Assembly: GCA_963781775.1 (NCBI GenBank)
Contig: CAWAHE010000028.1
Location: forward strand, 62,001-126,000
Direction: 5' to 3'
Length of the DNA stretch: 64,000 nt
Source: CAVSRC01 sp963781775
GTDB taxonomy: Bacteria; Pseudomonadota; Alphaproteobacteria; Rhizobiales; Kaistiaceae
This document shows positions 51,369 through 60,059 of the stretch, piece after piece. Positions within the stretch are counted from its first letter, which is position 1, and every line of letters begins with the position of its first letter. A model generated the notes under the pieces. It did not search any database. It saw only the letters and a program-made list of their open reading frames with translations, and was not told the origin of the DNA. Both the position numbers and the translations under genes were made by a program.

Positions 51369-52208
51369 ATGAACACAAGAAACACCACGGGGGCGACCAA
51401 GCTGGCGCTCCTCATCGATGGCGACAACATCAGCGCCAGCTACATGCCGCGCATCATGCTGGAGGCCGAGACGCACGGGGCCGTCGCCATCCGCCGCATC
51501 TACGGCCAGTTCGACAGCGGCAAGATGAAATCGTGGATGAAGTACGTCGAGCAATACGACCTGACGCCGGTCAATGTCTCGCCGCTCACCCGCGGCAAGA
51601 ACGCCACCGACATGAAGCTCGTCATCGAGGCGATGGACATGCTGCACGGCCGCCAGCTCGACGGCGTGTGCATCGCCTCCAGCGACGGCGACTTCACGCC
51701 GCTCGCGGCGCGCTTCCGCGCCAGCGCGTTGTCGGTATTCGGGTTCGGCGCAAAGAAGGCGCCGTCGGCCTACAAGAAACAGTTCGACCGCTTCTACGAA
51801 TGCGACACGCTGCTGGCGGCGGAGAAGAAGCAAGGCACCACCGCCAAGACCACTCCGGCCGCCGCCACCCCGGCCACCGCCCCCGCATCCCCGGACAAGC
51901 CAGCGCCGCGCCGCCGCACGCGGCGGAAGAAGGCGGCTGCGCCGGCGGCACCCGCCAAGACGGCTGAGCCCGCAACGAAGGCCGGCAAGCCGGAAGTGCC
52001 GCAGGAAGAGGTGATGAAAGCCATCGACGCGGCGATGACCGACGACGGCCGCGCCCACATGCGCACCATCGGCAACAAGCTGACCCGCGCCATTCCCGGC
52101 TTCGCCGCCAAGACCTATGGCTATTCGACGATCACCGATTTGGTCCGCACGCTGCCGCGCATCGAGTTGATCAAGGACGGCAACGAGACCTACGTCCGCT
52201 GGAAATAG
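51369..52208 (+). CDS. NYN-domain RNase-like protein with C-terminal OST-HTH/LOTUS domain
   Basis: 279 residues: NYN (PIN-like) domain (about 8-150) with acidic residues in LLIDGDNISAS, ATDMKLVIEAMD and CIASSDGDFTPLA, a disordered Ala/Pro/Lys linker (about 155-210, with RRRTRRKK), then an OST-HTH/LOTUS domain (215-279; AHMRTIGNKLTRAIPGF ... ITDLVRTLP). NYN domains cut or process RNA and OST-HTH domains bind RNA (often G4 or dsRNA). The bacterial role is largely unknown. It is monocistronic. Confidence 0.9.
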   Translation: MNTRNTTGATKLALLIDGDNISASYMPRIMLEAETHGAVAIRRIYGQFDSGKMKSWMKYVEQYDLTPVNVSPLTRGKNATDMKLVIEAMDMLHGRQLDGVCIASSDGDFTPLAARFRASALSVFGFGAKKAPSAYKKQFDRFYECDTLLAAEKKQGTTAKTTPAAATPATAPASPDKPAPRRRTRRKKAAAPAAPAKTAEPATKAGKPEVPQEEVMKAIDAAMTDDGRAHMRTIGNKLTRAIPGFAAKTYGYSTITDLVRTLPRIELIKDGNETYVRWK

Positions 52209-52215
52209 GCTGACA

Positions 52216-52252
52216 GCAACACGCAGGCGTCAGGGAAACGCCCGCGTGTTGC
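52216..52252 (+). terminator. Long bipartite hairpin between convergent genes
   Basis: Outer arms GCAACACGC/GCGTGTTGC (nine pairs) and inner arms GGCGT/ACGCC, joined by one unpaired base on each side, loop CAGGGAA. It begins eight bases past the NYN gene stop. No T-run, so termination in both directions is possible but not certain. Confidence 0.6.
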
Positions 52253-52266
52253 AGCCGGGCAGAGGG

Positions 52267-52536
52267 TTAGCTGATACGAACGCGCGCCCAGTGACCGACC
52301 TTGTAGGCGTGGACGTGGGCCACCTTGTACGTCTTGTCGGTCTTGCCGACCTTGAGCGTGATCGTGCTGTGCTTGTAGCTGACGTGCACGACCTTCCCAC
52401 TGACGTAGTGGTGTTTGTGTTTCATCGTGACCGGCGCCATGGGCTTGGCCATCGTGGTGGCGAAAGCCGGAGCGGCGAGCATTCCGAGGGAGATCGTCGC
52501 GGCCGCGACGGCGGCAACGAAACGGGACTTCGACAT
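52267..52536 (-). CDS. Small secreted His/Lys-rich protein
   Basis: 89 residues: signal peptide ending AAPAFA, a Met/Pro/His stretch (TMAKPMAPVTMKHKHHYV) and a C-terminal beta-rich part (SGKVVHVSYKHSTITLKVG). Eight histidines in 64 mature residues could bind metal; this is inference. No family recognised. It converges with the NYN gene. Confidence 0.72.
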   Translation of the reverse strand: MSKSRFVAAVAAATISLGMLAAPAFATTMAKPMAPVTMKHKHHYVSGKVVHVSYKHSTITLKVGKTDKTYKVAHVHAYKVGHWARVRIS

Positions 52537-52689
52537 GGGAGGGAATCCTTTTCGAGAAGTAGCTTCGAGCTGGCCGGCGCCGCCAATGTCGGCGCAGTGT
52601 GGCTCGGCTGAGGACCGTACGCGGCCCCGGCAACCGGCGTATTTCCCGAATCGGCGTTTCTGTAACAGTTTGTGTCGGCGGTGGGCCGG

Positions 52690-53040
52690 CTAGAACATCC
52701 GGCCGCCGTTCGGCACCTCCAGGGACGGCTCGAGCAGCACCACCTCGCCATCGGCGTCGGGGAATCCCAGCGTCAGCACCTCGGACATGAACGGCCCGAT
52801 CTGGCGCGGCGGAAAATTGATCACCGCCGCGACCTGACGGCCGACCAGATTCTCCAGCGTGTAGTGCCTGGTGATCTGCGCCGAGGATTTGCGGTGGCCA
52901 ATCTCGGGACCGAAATCGATGACGAGTTGATAGGCCGGCTTGCGCGCCTCAGGGAATGTGCGCGCCTCGATCACCGTGCCGACGCGAATGTCGACCTTGA
53001 GGAAATCGTCGAAGGTGATGCGTTCCGCCGTGCCGGCCAT
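52690..53040 (-). CDS. csaA: CsaA-like tRNA-binding domain protein
   Basis: 116 residues: MAGTAERITFDDFLKVDIRV, then IEARTFPEARKPAYQLVIDFG and INFPPRQIGPFMSEVLTLGF, all typical of CsaA, a dimeric OB-fold protein related to the C-terminal domain of MetRS and Trbp111. It binds tRNA and has been linked to export chaperoning. Full family length. Confidence 0.93.
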   Translation of the reverse strand: MAGTAERITFDDFLKVDIRVGTVIEARTFPEARKPAYQLVIDFGPEIGHRKSSAQITRHYTLENLVGRQVAAVINFPPRQIGPFMSEVLTLGFPDADGEVVLLEPSLEVPNGGRMF

Positions 53041-53092
53041 CGGTCGCCCCGTCTGTCGTGGACGGCGGCGTTAGCATGAGGGCATCAAGCGC

Positions 53093-53665
53093 TCAACCCG
53101 GCCGTCGCCAGAGGAAGACTGCGGCCAGCGCGGCGCCCATCACGATCGGCGGGCCATGAATGTCGCGCTGGACGATGAGGACCACGGCAAGGATGCCGAT
53201 CACGCCAGGGCCGATGCGCGCGAACCACGGGACTGGAGTTGTCGGCCAGGCCAGCCACGCGGCGGTCGCGCCGAGAAGGCCGGCGATGGCGACCGACGAG
53301 CCGGCTCCGACCGGCTGCCACCACAGAGCGACGATCTGACCGGCAAGACCTGACACGAAGGCAACGAGCAGCCACTCGACCGCACCGAACTTGCGCTCAG
53401 CGAGAAGTCCGAGCGCCAGCGCCCCGAACACGATGCCGAGCTTCTGCACCGGGCCGTCGTCATAGGCGAAGAGCGCCGTGATCGGTCGCCACCATTCGCC
53501 GGCAGCGAAGCGCGCCGGATCGCGGCCGGCCATCGCCAGCCAGTCAGGTCGCAACTCCTGGATCGCGACGGTGAAGACGACGATGGAAACAATCGCCGCG
53601 GTCGCCGGCGGGATGCGCGATGGGATTCCGGCCGACCGGTCGCCCGGCGGCTCAGCCGGCGGCAC
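53093..53665 (-). CDS. Rhomboid-like membrane protein
   Basis: 190 residues with about six membrane segments. The rhomboid pattern is visible: GEWWRPITALFAY after helix 1, VGAGSSVAIAGLLGA with a candidate catalytic Ser, and IHGPPIVMGAALAA with the His in the last helix. Divergence from the GxSG motif (here GSSVA) makes protease activity uncertain. GTG 53665 with GGAG upstream overlaps the end of the TetR gene by 14 bases; a start at 53725 would add an Arg/Ser-rich tail. Confidence 0.75.
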   Translation of the reverse strand: MPPAEPPGDRSAGIPSRIPPATAAIVSIVVFTVAIQELRPDWLAMAGRDPARFAAGEWWRPITALFAYDDGPVQKLGIVFGALALGLLAERKFGAVEWLLVAFVSGLAGQIVALWWQPVGAGSSVAIAGLLGATAAWLAWPTTPVPWFARIGPGVIGILAVVLIVQRDIHGPPIVMGAALAAVFLWRRPG

Positions 53666-54347
53666 GCGACTCCGCCGCGCCGCCGCGGACCGCGCCGGCG
53701 ATCCGGCAGACGACGCCGCAGACATCGCCCATCATGCGCATGGCGCGGTCGCCGCGCCGCAGGCCCTCGTCGAGCCGCTTCATGGTCCGCGCGAGATCGG
53801 GATCGTCATCGTCGAGCCAGACGCGCAGCGTGTCGGCGAATACCAGCAGGCCGCCTTCGCGGGCGACGGCGCCGGGGAGGCCGCCATGCTGGATGCCGGC
53901 AGCCGCGTGCATCCATCTCTGCGACGACAGGGCGATGCAATGCAGCGCGGCGGCGAGGCCGGGCGTAGAGCGCGCCGCTTTCGCGAGGCGCTTCAGCGCC
54001 GGCTTGTACGGCGACAGCGCATCGAGGCGGCGCATGAGAATGTCGAAGAGCCGGTCGCGAGCGCCCTCGCCCTCCGCCGGCCCGCCGGCCAGCACCGCCT
54101 GATCGATGCGCTTGGAGAAGGCGGCAAGGATGGCGAGTTTGCCGGGGAACTCGGCGCGCAATTCCGCCAGCGATACTTTCGCGCCCTCGGCGATGTCGGC
54201 GAGGCCGACGCTCGTGTATCCGCGCTCGGCGGTAAGCGTCATCGTCGCGTCGATAATGCGATCGCGAGGATTGGCGGCCGGCCGGGCAGCTCCCGTCCGC
54301 CGTCCGGTGCGGGAAGTGCCGCGCGTGCGCTTTGTCTGCCGTGCCAT
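53652..54347 (-). CDS. TetR-family regulator
   Basis: 231 residues: a basic N-terminal tail (MARQTKRTRGTSRTGRRTG), TetR helix-turn-helix (RIIDATMTLTAERGYTSVGLADIAEGAKVSLAELRAEF), and an alpha-helical ligand domain. The recognition helix lacks the usual Y-x-H-F at its end (here LAELRAEFPGK). The target is unknown; the rhomboid-like gene overlaps its 3' end and may be its target. Confidence 0.85.
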   Translation of the reverse strand: MARQTKRTRGTSRTGRRTGAARPAANPRDRIIDATMTLTAERGYTSVGLADIAEGAKVSLAELRAEFPGKLAILAAFSKRIDQAVLAGGPAEGEGARDRLFDILMRRLDALSPYKPALKRLAKAARSTPGLAAALHCIALSSQRWMHAAAGIQHGGLPGAVAREGGLLVFADTLRVWLDDDDPDLARTMKRLDEGLRRGDRAMRMMGDVCGVVCRIAGAVRGGAAESRAAG

Positions 54348-54406
54348 GGCTGCCGTCCTTCTGCTCCAGCCAATCTAGGGCGGGATCGCGGCCGGAGCGA
54401 GGCCTA

Positions 54407-55240
54407 TCAGCCGGAAAGCTGGCGCGAGCGCTTCTTTGCCGCGGCGACCGCCTTCTTCATCAGCGGCGTCAGCCCGTTCTTCGCCATCAGCACCTTCAAC
54501 GCCGCCTCGGTGGTGCCCTTGGGCGAGGTGACGTTCTTGCGCAGGTGTTCGGCCGGGAGGTCCGATTGGTAGAGCAATTCGCCGGCGCCGGTGACGGTCG
54601 CCCGCGCGAGCTTCGCGGCGCTGTGCGGATCGAGGCCGGCGGCGACCGCAGCCTCGGCGAGCGCCTCGGCAAGCAGGAACACGTAGGCCGGCCCGGAACC
54701 GGAGACCGCGGTGACGGCGTCGATGAGGCTCTCGTCATCGACCCAGACGACCTCGCCGACCGCCTCGAGCAGACGGGTGACCAGCGCCCTCCCCGACTTC
54801 GCGACGTGCTCGTTCGCGATCGCCGCGGTGATGCCGCGACCGACCTGCGCCGGCGTGTTGGGGATCGAGCGGACGATGGCGCTGTCGTCGCCGATGCCGG
54901 CGGCGAGATTGGCGAGCGTCGTGCCGGCTGCGATGGAAAGGATGATCGTGCCGCGCCCGACAAGACCTCGCAGGCCGGGCAGCACATCGCCGATGATCTG
55001 CGGCTTGACCGCGACGACGATGACCTTGGCCTTGATCGCCTTCGGCGCGGCCGGCAACTCCTTCACCCCCGCGGCGGCGAGGAACGCCGCGCTGTCGGCC
55101 GGCGGCTTCGGATCGATGACCACCACGGCCTTGCGGTCGAGGCCATTGTCGAGCCAGCCCTTGAGCAGGGCCGCACCCATCTTGCCGGCGCCGACCAGCA
55201 CCAGCGGACTTTTCGCGGAAAAGGAAGAAGCAAGGGACAT
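54407..55240 (-). CDS. proC: Pyrroline-5-carboxylate reductase
   Basis: 277 residues: NAD(P) motif LVLVGAGKMGAALLKGW, VVAVKPQIIGDVLPGL, SIAAGTTLANL, and the C-terminal dimer signature VTAVSGSGPAYVFLLAEAL. It catalyses the last step of proline synthesis. It is the first of a series of genes (YbjN and UbiK further on) conserved in this order in relatives. Start ATG 55240. Confidence 0.94.
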   Translation of the reverse strand: MSLASSFSAKSPLVLVGAGKMGAALLKGWLDNGLDRKAVVVIDPKPPADSAAFLAAAGVKELPAAPKAIKAKVIVVAVKPQIIGDVLPGLRGLVGRGTIILSIAAGTTLANLAAGIGDDSAIVRSIPNTPAQVGRGITAAIANEHVAKSGRALVTRLLEAVGEVVWVDDESLIDAVTAVSGSGPAYVFLLAEALAEAAVAAGLDPHSAAKLARATVTGAGELLYQSDLPAEHLRKNVTSPKGTTEAALKVLMAKNGLTPLMKKAVAAAKKRSRQLSG

Positions 55241-55376
55241 GTCGCGCGTCGGCCACGATATTTCGAGGCCGCGACCCTAGTCGGCAGGGGTGCACAAACA
55301 CAAGCCTGCTTCGCTTGTCAGCGACATTGCCGGGGACGAGAATATTGTCCCGATCTCCGATGCGGCGGTTGCAGAA

Positions 55377-56192
55377 ATGGCGAAGGTCATTGAGGGTGTG
55401 CATGCGGACGATTTGTTCGCCGCGCAGGAAGCCAACATGGCCGCCTTCTGGCTGGCCTACGGCCGGGGCCCGGGATGCAGCGCGTCCGCCGACCCGAACG
55501 CCGCCTGGTTCTACACCGGCGTCGCCTACCCGCTGTTCAACGGTGTGGCGAGCGCACGGCTCCAGCCACAGCAGGTCCAACCGGTCATCGATATTCTGAG
55601 CGGTCACATCGCCAGGCGCGGCGCGCCGGGGCTCTGGTGGGTGGGGCCGCAATCAAGGCCCGATAATCTCGGCGAAACGCTCCAGCAATCGGGAATGCAG
55701 CCAATCGGCGAAACGCCGGCCATGGCCCTCGATCTGCGCTCCCTCCCGGAGGCCCTCGAACCGATCGCCGGGCTCACGGTCGAAAAAGTGCGCGGCCCCG
55801 ACATGCAGGCGCTCTGGGCGCGCACCGCGGGTATCGGCACGGAAGCCCCGGAGGACGCCGTTGACGCGCTCGAACGGCTGGAGGCAACGCTCGGCGACCC
55901 GGGATACGCTCACCAGCGTCGCTATGTCGGCTTCCTAGATGGTGTGCCTGTGGCGAGCGCCGCGCTGGTGCTGGAAGCCGGCGTCGCCGGCATCTACGCC
56001 GTCGCCACCATTCCCGATGCGCGAAGACGCGGGATCGGCCGCCTTATGACGACGCTGCCGCTGATCGAGGCGCGCGCCGAACTCGGCTACCGCATCGGCA
56101 TCCTCCAGGCATCAAGCATGGGGCGGCCGGTCTATGCCAAGATGGGCTTCACCGAAATCGGCAGCTACCGGCTCTACATGCAGACGGCGTGA
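55377..56192 (+). CDS. GNAT-family N-acetyltransferase
   Basis: 271 residues from ATG 55377. The C-terminal GNAT domain shows LVLEAGVAGIYAVATIPDARRRGIGRLMT (acetyl-CoA-binding motif A, R/Q-x-x-G-x-G/A) and LQASSMGRPVYAKMGFTEIG (motif B). The N-terminal half (about 1-110) is unlike a catalytic GNAT fold and may be a degenerate second domain. GTG 55290 is an alternative start, but its only G-rich stretch is too close. The substrate is unknown. Confidence 0.85.
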   Translation: MAKVIEGVHADDLFAAQEANMAAFWLAYGRGPGCSASADPNAAWFYTGVAYPLFNGVASARLQPQQVQPVIDILSGHIARRGAPGLWWVGPQSRPDNLGETLQQSGMQPIGETPAMALDLRSLPEALEPIAGLTVEKVRGPDMQALWARTAGIGTEAPEDAVDALERLEATLGDPGYAHQRRYVGFLDGVPVASAALVLEAGVAGIYAVATIPDARRRGIGRLMTTLPLIEARAELGYRIGILQASSMGRPVYAKMGFTEIGSYRLYMQTA

Positions 56193-56204
56193 GGCAGCCG
56201 CGCC

Positions 56205-56705
56205 TTACGCCTCGCCGGCGGTCTCGAAGAGGACGGTCTCGAGCGCCTCGCTCGCCGACTTGCCCGCCCACACGACGAACTGGAACGCCTGGTAGTAGCG
56301 CTCGCAGGCTTCGATCGCGGTGACAAGCAGTCGCTCGACCTGGGCGTTGGAGGGCTCGACGCCGCCCGACAGAAGCAGCGCCTGCCGGTACATCACGACG
56401 CCTTCCTGATTCCACAGGTCGAAGTGGCCGATCCACATCTGCTCGTTGACTGCCGACAGCAGCCGCATGACCTCGAGCTTGCGCGCCTCGGGCACTTTCA
56501 GGTCGAACGAGCAGGCGAGATGGATCGCCTCGCGCTCTTCCATCCACGAGAACGAGATCTGGTAGTCGCACCAGTTGCCGCCGACGGAGATGTTCAGCTC
56601 GTCGTCGCCGGAACGCTCGAACGCCCAGTCATTCAACGCCGCGATCTGCTCGATCACGTCGACCGGGTTGGAGATGCGTTCCTGTTCGAAGTCTATGAGG
56701 CTCAT
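56205..56705 (-). CDS. YbjN domain protein
   Basis: 166 residues of the YbjN (type III chaperone-like) fold: WAFERSGDDELNISVGGNW, ISFSWMEEREAIHLAC, LLSAVNEQMWIGHFDLW and a C-terminal helix ending ETVLFETAGEA. Function not established; YbjN has been linked to stress and motility in E. coli. It lies between proC and ubiK-like genes, an order common in Bradyrhizobiaceae. Confidence 0.88.
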   Translation of the reverse strand: MSLIDFEQERISNPVDVIEQIAALNDWAFERSGDDELNISVGGNWCDYQISFSWMEEREAIHLACSFDLKVPEARKLEVMRLLSAVNEQMWIGHFDLWNQEGVVMYRQALLLSGGVEPSNAQVERLLVTAIEACERYYQAFQFVVWAGKSASEALETVLFETAGEA

Positions 56706-56884
56706 GGGCCGACCTTAGACATGGGATCGGAAGGGACTGCCAAAGCAACCAGAACCGGCTTTGCGGCGCCCGGATGGCGCCCCGCGACGAATCTCTGTTG
56801 AGAATCAGTATATAGGCCCCTGACTCTCACGCGCCACAATTGCTTGTGGACAACGTGAATCGCTTCGATGTCAGGCGTGTGACC

Positions 56885-57196
56885 CTATTCGGTGGCAGAT
56901 TTTGGCTGGCGGCTGGCGCGTTTCGGCTTCGCCGCGGCCTCGCCTGCAACGCCGAGTTTTGCCTCAAGTTCCGCTACACGTTTCTTGAGCTTTTCGTTCT
57001 CGGCGGCGGCTTTCGAGGCCATCTCGCGGACCACGTCGAACTCCTCGCGCTTGACCAGATCGAGGTCGTTGACGAAACGCTCGATCTGCGTGCGGAACAC
57101 CCCTTCCGCCTCGCGCTTGACGCCCTGCGCCACACTGGCGGCATCACCCATCAGCCGCGCCATTTCATCGAACATGCGGTTGGATGTCTGGGTCAT
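56885..57196 (-). CDS. UbiK/YqiC (BMFP) accessory factor
   Basis: 103 residues: MTQTSNRMFDEMARLMGDAA, then REEFDVVREMASKAAAENEKL leading into a heptad coiled coil (KKRVAELEAKLG) and a basic tail. UbiK-like proteins form trimers that assist ubiquinone synthesis and interact with membranes; the BMFP domain has a membrane-fusogenic form. ATG 57196 with GGAGAA upstream is chosen. Confidence 0.88.
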   Translation of the reverse strand: MTQTSNRMFDEMARLMGDAASVAQGVKREAEGVFRTQIERFVNDLDLVKREEFDVVREMASKAAAENEKLKKRVAELEAKLGVAGEAAAKPKRASRQPKSATE

Positions 57197-57295
57197 CGGG
57201 TCGTTCTCCGGGGCAAGCGTCTTCTTTACTATGGCGACGGCGCGCGGCGCCTGCAAGGCGGCGGGTTGCCAGCGACCTCTTCCGGTTGGCCCTGG

Positions 57296-57922
57296 CTAGC
57301 GCTGTTGCAGCGCCAGGCGAACCCCCAGCGCACAATAGATCGCACCGACCACCTTGCCCTGCCAGCGAACAATCCCTGGGCTCTTGCGAAGGAAACGGCC
57401 GATGCTTCCAGCGCCAATTGCAAAGAAAGTGGTGCTGACCATGCCCATGCCCACAAAGAGGATGCCGAGCATCGTCAACTGCAAAGGCACCGAGCCGTTG
57501 TCAGGCTGCACGAACTGAGGAAGAAACGCGACGAAGAACAGCGCAGATTTCGGATTGAGAACCTCGGCGACAATCGCCTGGCGAAATGCCCGCCCAAACG
57601 ACAGGCGGACTGCGCCCCCAAACACCGGGCTTTCCGTGCGCGCGAGAATGGCCTTGATACCCAGATAAACCAGATAGGCAGCACCGAGATACTTGACGAC
57701 GTCGAAAAGCACCGCCGAGGTCAGCAGGATCGCCGAAAGGCCCAACACCGTCATGGTCGTGTGCACGAGGTCTCCAACGGCAATGCCAAAACCTGTCGCC
57801 ATGCCCACCCGTATGCCTGAACTCGCTGAACGGGTCAGCGTCATGAGCACCGCCGGGCCAGGAATGAACACAAAACCAGCGAGCACCGCCAGATAGGTGA
57901 TCAGGGTCGCTTGATCGATCAT
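57296..57922 (-). CDS. LysE-family amino acid exporter
   Basis: 208 residues with about six membrane helices. LysE/RhtB features: FVFIPGPAVLMTLTRSASSG near the N-terminus, GFGIAVGDLVHTTMTVLG and FLPQFVQP after helix 4. It would export an amino acid or related compound; substrate unknown. It is separated from lgt by about 210 bases that look intergenic. Confidence 0.9.
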   Translation of the reverse strand: MIDQATLITYLAVLAGFVFIPGPAVLMTLTRSASSGIRVGMATGFGIAVGDLVHTTMTVLGLSAILLTSAVLFDVVKYLGAAYLVYLGIKAILARTESPVFGGAVRLSFGRAFRQAIVAEVLNPKSALFFVAFLPQFVQPDNGSVPLQLTMLGILFVGMGMVSTTFFAIGAGSIGRFLRKSPGIVRWQGKVVGAIYCALGVRLALQQR

Positions 57923-58134
57923 CGCTTCCGTTTCCAGTTCGGCCGCAAGCGCCGCTGGTGAACACGTCTCTCCGCGCGGCAGTGGCAGTTTACACGAACC
58001 GCGACCGATCGCCGAGATGATACGTCTGCTAGGGGTCGGAGCCGGAGTTCAAGCCGATGCATCACTGACGACCGACCCGCCTTGACCCCGCCGGACGCCC
58101 GGCGCAGTTTGCCGCGCGAAATCCGGGAGCGCCG

Positions 58135-58974
58135 ATGCCGCTGTTCGCCCTGCCCTTCCCCACCATCGATCCGATCCTCATCCAGATCGGGCCGTTCGCC
58201 GTCCGCTGGTACGCGCTCGCCTATATCGCCGGCATCTTCCTGGGCTGGTGGTACGCCAAGCGGCTGGTCGGCAACCCGCGCCTGTGGGGTGCGGCCGGCG
58301 CGCCGATGAAGCCCTCCGACATCGACGATTTCGTCGTGTGGGCGGCGGTCGGCATCATCGTCGGCGGCCGCGTCGGCTATGTGCTTTTCTACGACCTGCC
58401 GCTATTCGCGGCCAACCCGATGCAGATCCTCGAGGTCTGGCATGGCGGCATGTCGTTCCACGGCGGCTTTCTCGGCACGACGCTGGCGATGATCCTGTTC
58501 GCGCGCGCGCGCCGCTTCCCGATCTGGTCTCTGTTCGACGTGATCGCGCCGTCGGTGACCTTCGGTCTCTTCTTCGGGCGGCTCGCCAATTTCGTGAACG
58601 GCGAATTGTGGGGCCGGCCGGCCGACGTACCGTGGGCGATGATCTTTCCGAACGCCGATGGCCAGCCGCGCCATCCGAGCCAGCTCTACGAGGCCGGCCT
58701 GGAAGGCATCGTGCTGTTCCTCTTCCTGCGGCTGTTGACGCACCGCTATCACCGGCTGGCGACGCCCGGCTTCGTGTCGGGCGGCTTCGTCGCCGGCTAT
58801 GGCGTCGCGCGCACCTTCGTCGAATTCTTTCGCCAGCCCGATATCCAGATCGGCTATCTCGCCGGCGGCCTCACCATGGGCATGCTGCTGTCGGTGCCGA
58901 TGATCCTCATCGGCATCGCCACGATGATCTGGTCGGCGCGCCGCGCGGCGCCCGGCGCGATGGAGAAGGCATGA
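58135..58974 (+). CDS. lgt: Prolipoprotein diacylglyceryl transferase
   Basis: 279 residues, about seven helices: HGGMSFHGGFLGT (H-GG-x3-HG), the Lgt signature GRLANFVNGELWGRP (Arg, Asn), HPSQLYEAGLEG and a final helix. It transfers diacylglycerol from phosphatidylglycerol to the lipobox cysteine. It overlaps the next gene by ATGA, so lgt, MidA-like and pgeF form one operon with coupled translation. Confidence 0.95.
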   Translation: MPLFALPFPTIDPILIQIGPFAVRWYALAYIAGIFLGWWYAKRLVGNPRLWGAAGAPMKPSDIDDFVVWAAVGIIVGGRVGYVLFYDLPLFAANPMQILEVWHGGMSFHGGFLGTTLAMILFARARRFPIWSLFDVIAPSVTFGLFFGRLANFVNGELWGRPADVPWAMIFPNADGQPRHPSQLYEAGLEGIVLFLFLRLLTHRYHRLATPGFVSGGFVAGYGVARTFVEFFRQPDIQIGYLAGGLTMGMLLSVPMILIGIATMIWSARRAAPGAMEKA

Positions 58975-60059
58975 CCCCGCTCGCCGAAAAGCTTGCCCAG
59001 CAGATCCGCGCCACGGGCCCGATCAACGTCGCCGATTTCATGGCCGCCTGCCTCGCCGACCCGGTGCATGGCTACTACATGCGCCGCGAGCCCTTCGGCC
59101 GCGCCGGCGACTTCATCACCGCGCCGGAGATCAGCCAGATCTTCGGCGAGTTGGTTGGCCTGTGGGCGGTCGGCGTGTGGGAGATGATGGGTTCGCCCGA
59201 TCCCTTCGTGCTCGCCGAACTCGGCCCCGGGCGCGGCACGCTGATGGCCGACATGCTGCGCACCGCAGCCGTCAAGCCGTCCTTCCTGAGGGCGGCGAGC
59301 GTGCATCTGGTCGAGATGAGCCCGCGCCTCAAGGAGGTCCAGCAGAAGGTGTTGGCGCCCTCGGCCCATGCAGTCCAGTGGCACGGCCGCCTCGACGACA
59401 TTCCGCGCGGGCCGACGATTTTCATCGCCAACGAGTTCTTCGACGCCATGCCGGTCCGCCAGTTCCAGTGGCAGGACGGCACCTGGTCGGAGCGCGTCGT
59501 CGGCCTCAATGAAGCGGAGCAACTGGCCTTCGGCCTCGTCCCCGTCGAGCAGCGGCCGGCGGGCGTGGAACTCCCCGACGGCGCCGTGGTCGAGGCTTCG
59601 CCGACCGGCAAGGCGGTGATGGCCCGCATCGCCGAACGCATCGCCGAGGACGGCGGCGCCGCACTGATCGTCGACTATGGCAGCGACGCGCCGGGCATCG
59701 GCGACACGCTGCAGGCCGTGCGCCAGCACAAATACGAAAGCCCCTTCGCCATGCCGGGCGAGGCCGACGTCACCGCGCATGTGGATTTCTCCGCGCTGGT
59801 GCGCACCAGCGAGGCAGCCGGAGCGAGCGCGCGGCCGGTGATGACCCAGGGCGAGTTCCTCATCCGCCTCGGCATCGTCGAGCGCGCCAACGTGCTCGGC
59901 CGCGACAAGGACACCAAGACGCGCGACGCGATCGCCAGCGCCATCGAGCGGCTCGCGGGGCCGAAGGCAATGGGCGAACTGTTCAAGGTGCTGGCGATAT
60001 CCTCGACCGGGCTGAAGCTGCCGATCTTCGACGCGATCAAGGAGGATGGCGGCGAATGA
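58971..60059 (+). CDS. MidA/NDUFAF7-like SAM-dependent methyltransferase
   Basis: 362 residues: ADFMAACLADPVHGYYMRREPFG, SAM motif LAELGPGRGTLMADML, PTIFIANEFFDAMPVRQF and GAALIVDYG. The eukaryotic NDUFAF7 homologue dimethylates an arginine of complex I subunit NDUFS2. The bacterial substrate is not shown. Overlaps with lgt and pgeF by four bases on either side. Confidence 0.9.
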   Translation: MTPLAEKLAQQIRATGPINVADFMAACLADPVHGYYMRREPFGRAGDFITAPEISQIFGELVGLWAVGVWEMMGSPDPFVLAELGPGRGTLMADMLRTAAVKPSFLRAASVHLVEMSPRLKEVQQKVLAPSAHAVQWHGRLDDIPRGPTIFIANEFFDAMPVRQFQWQDGTWSERVVGLNEAEQLAFGLVPVEQRPAGVELPDGAVVEASPTGKAVMARIAERIAEDGGAALIVDYGSDAPGIGDTLQAVRQHKYESPFAMPGEADVTAHVDFSALVRTSEAAGASARPVMTQGEFLIRLGIVERANVLGRDKDTKTRDAIASAIERLAGPKAMGELFKVLAISSTGLKLPIFDAIKEDGGE

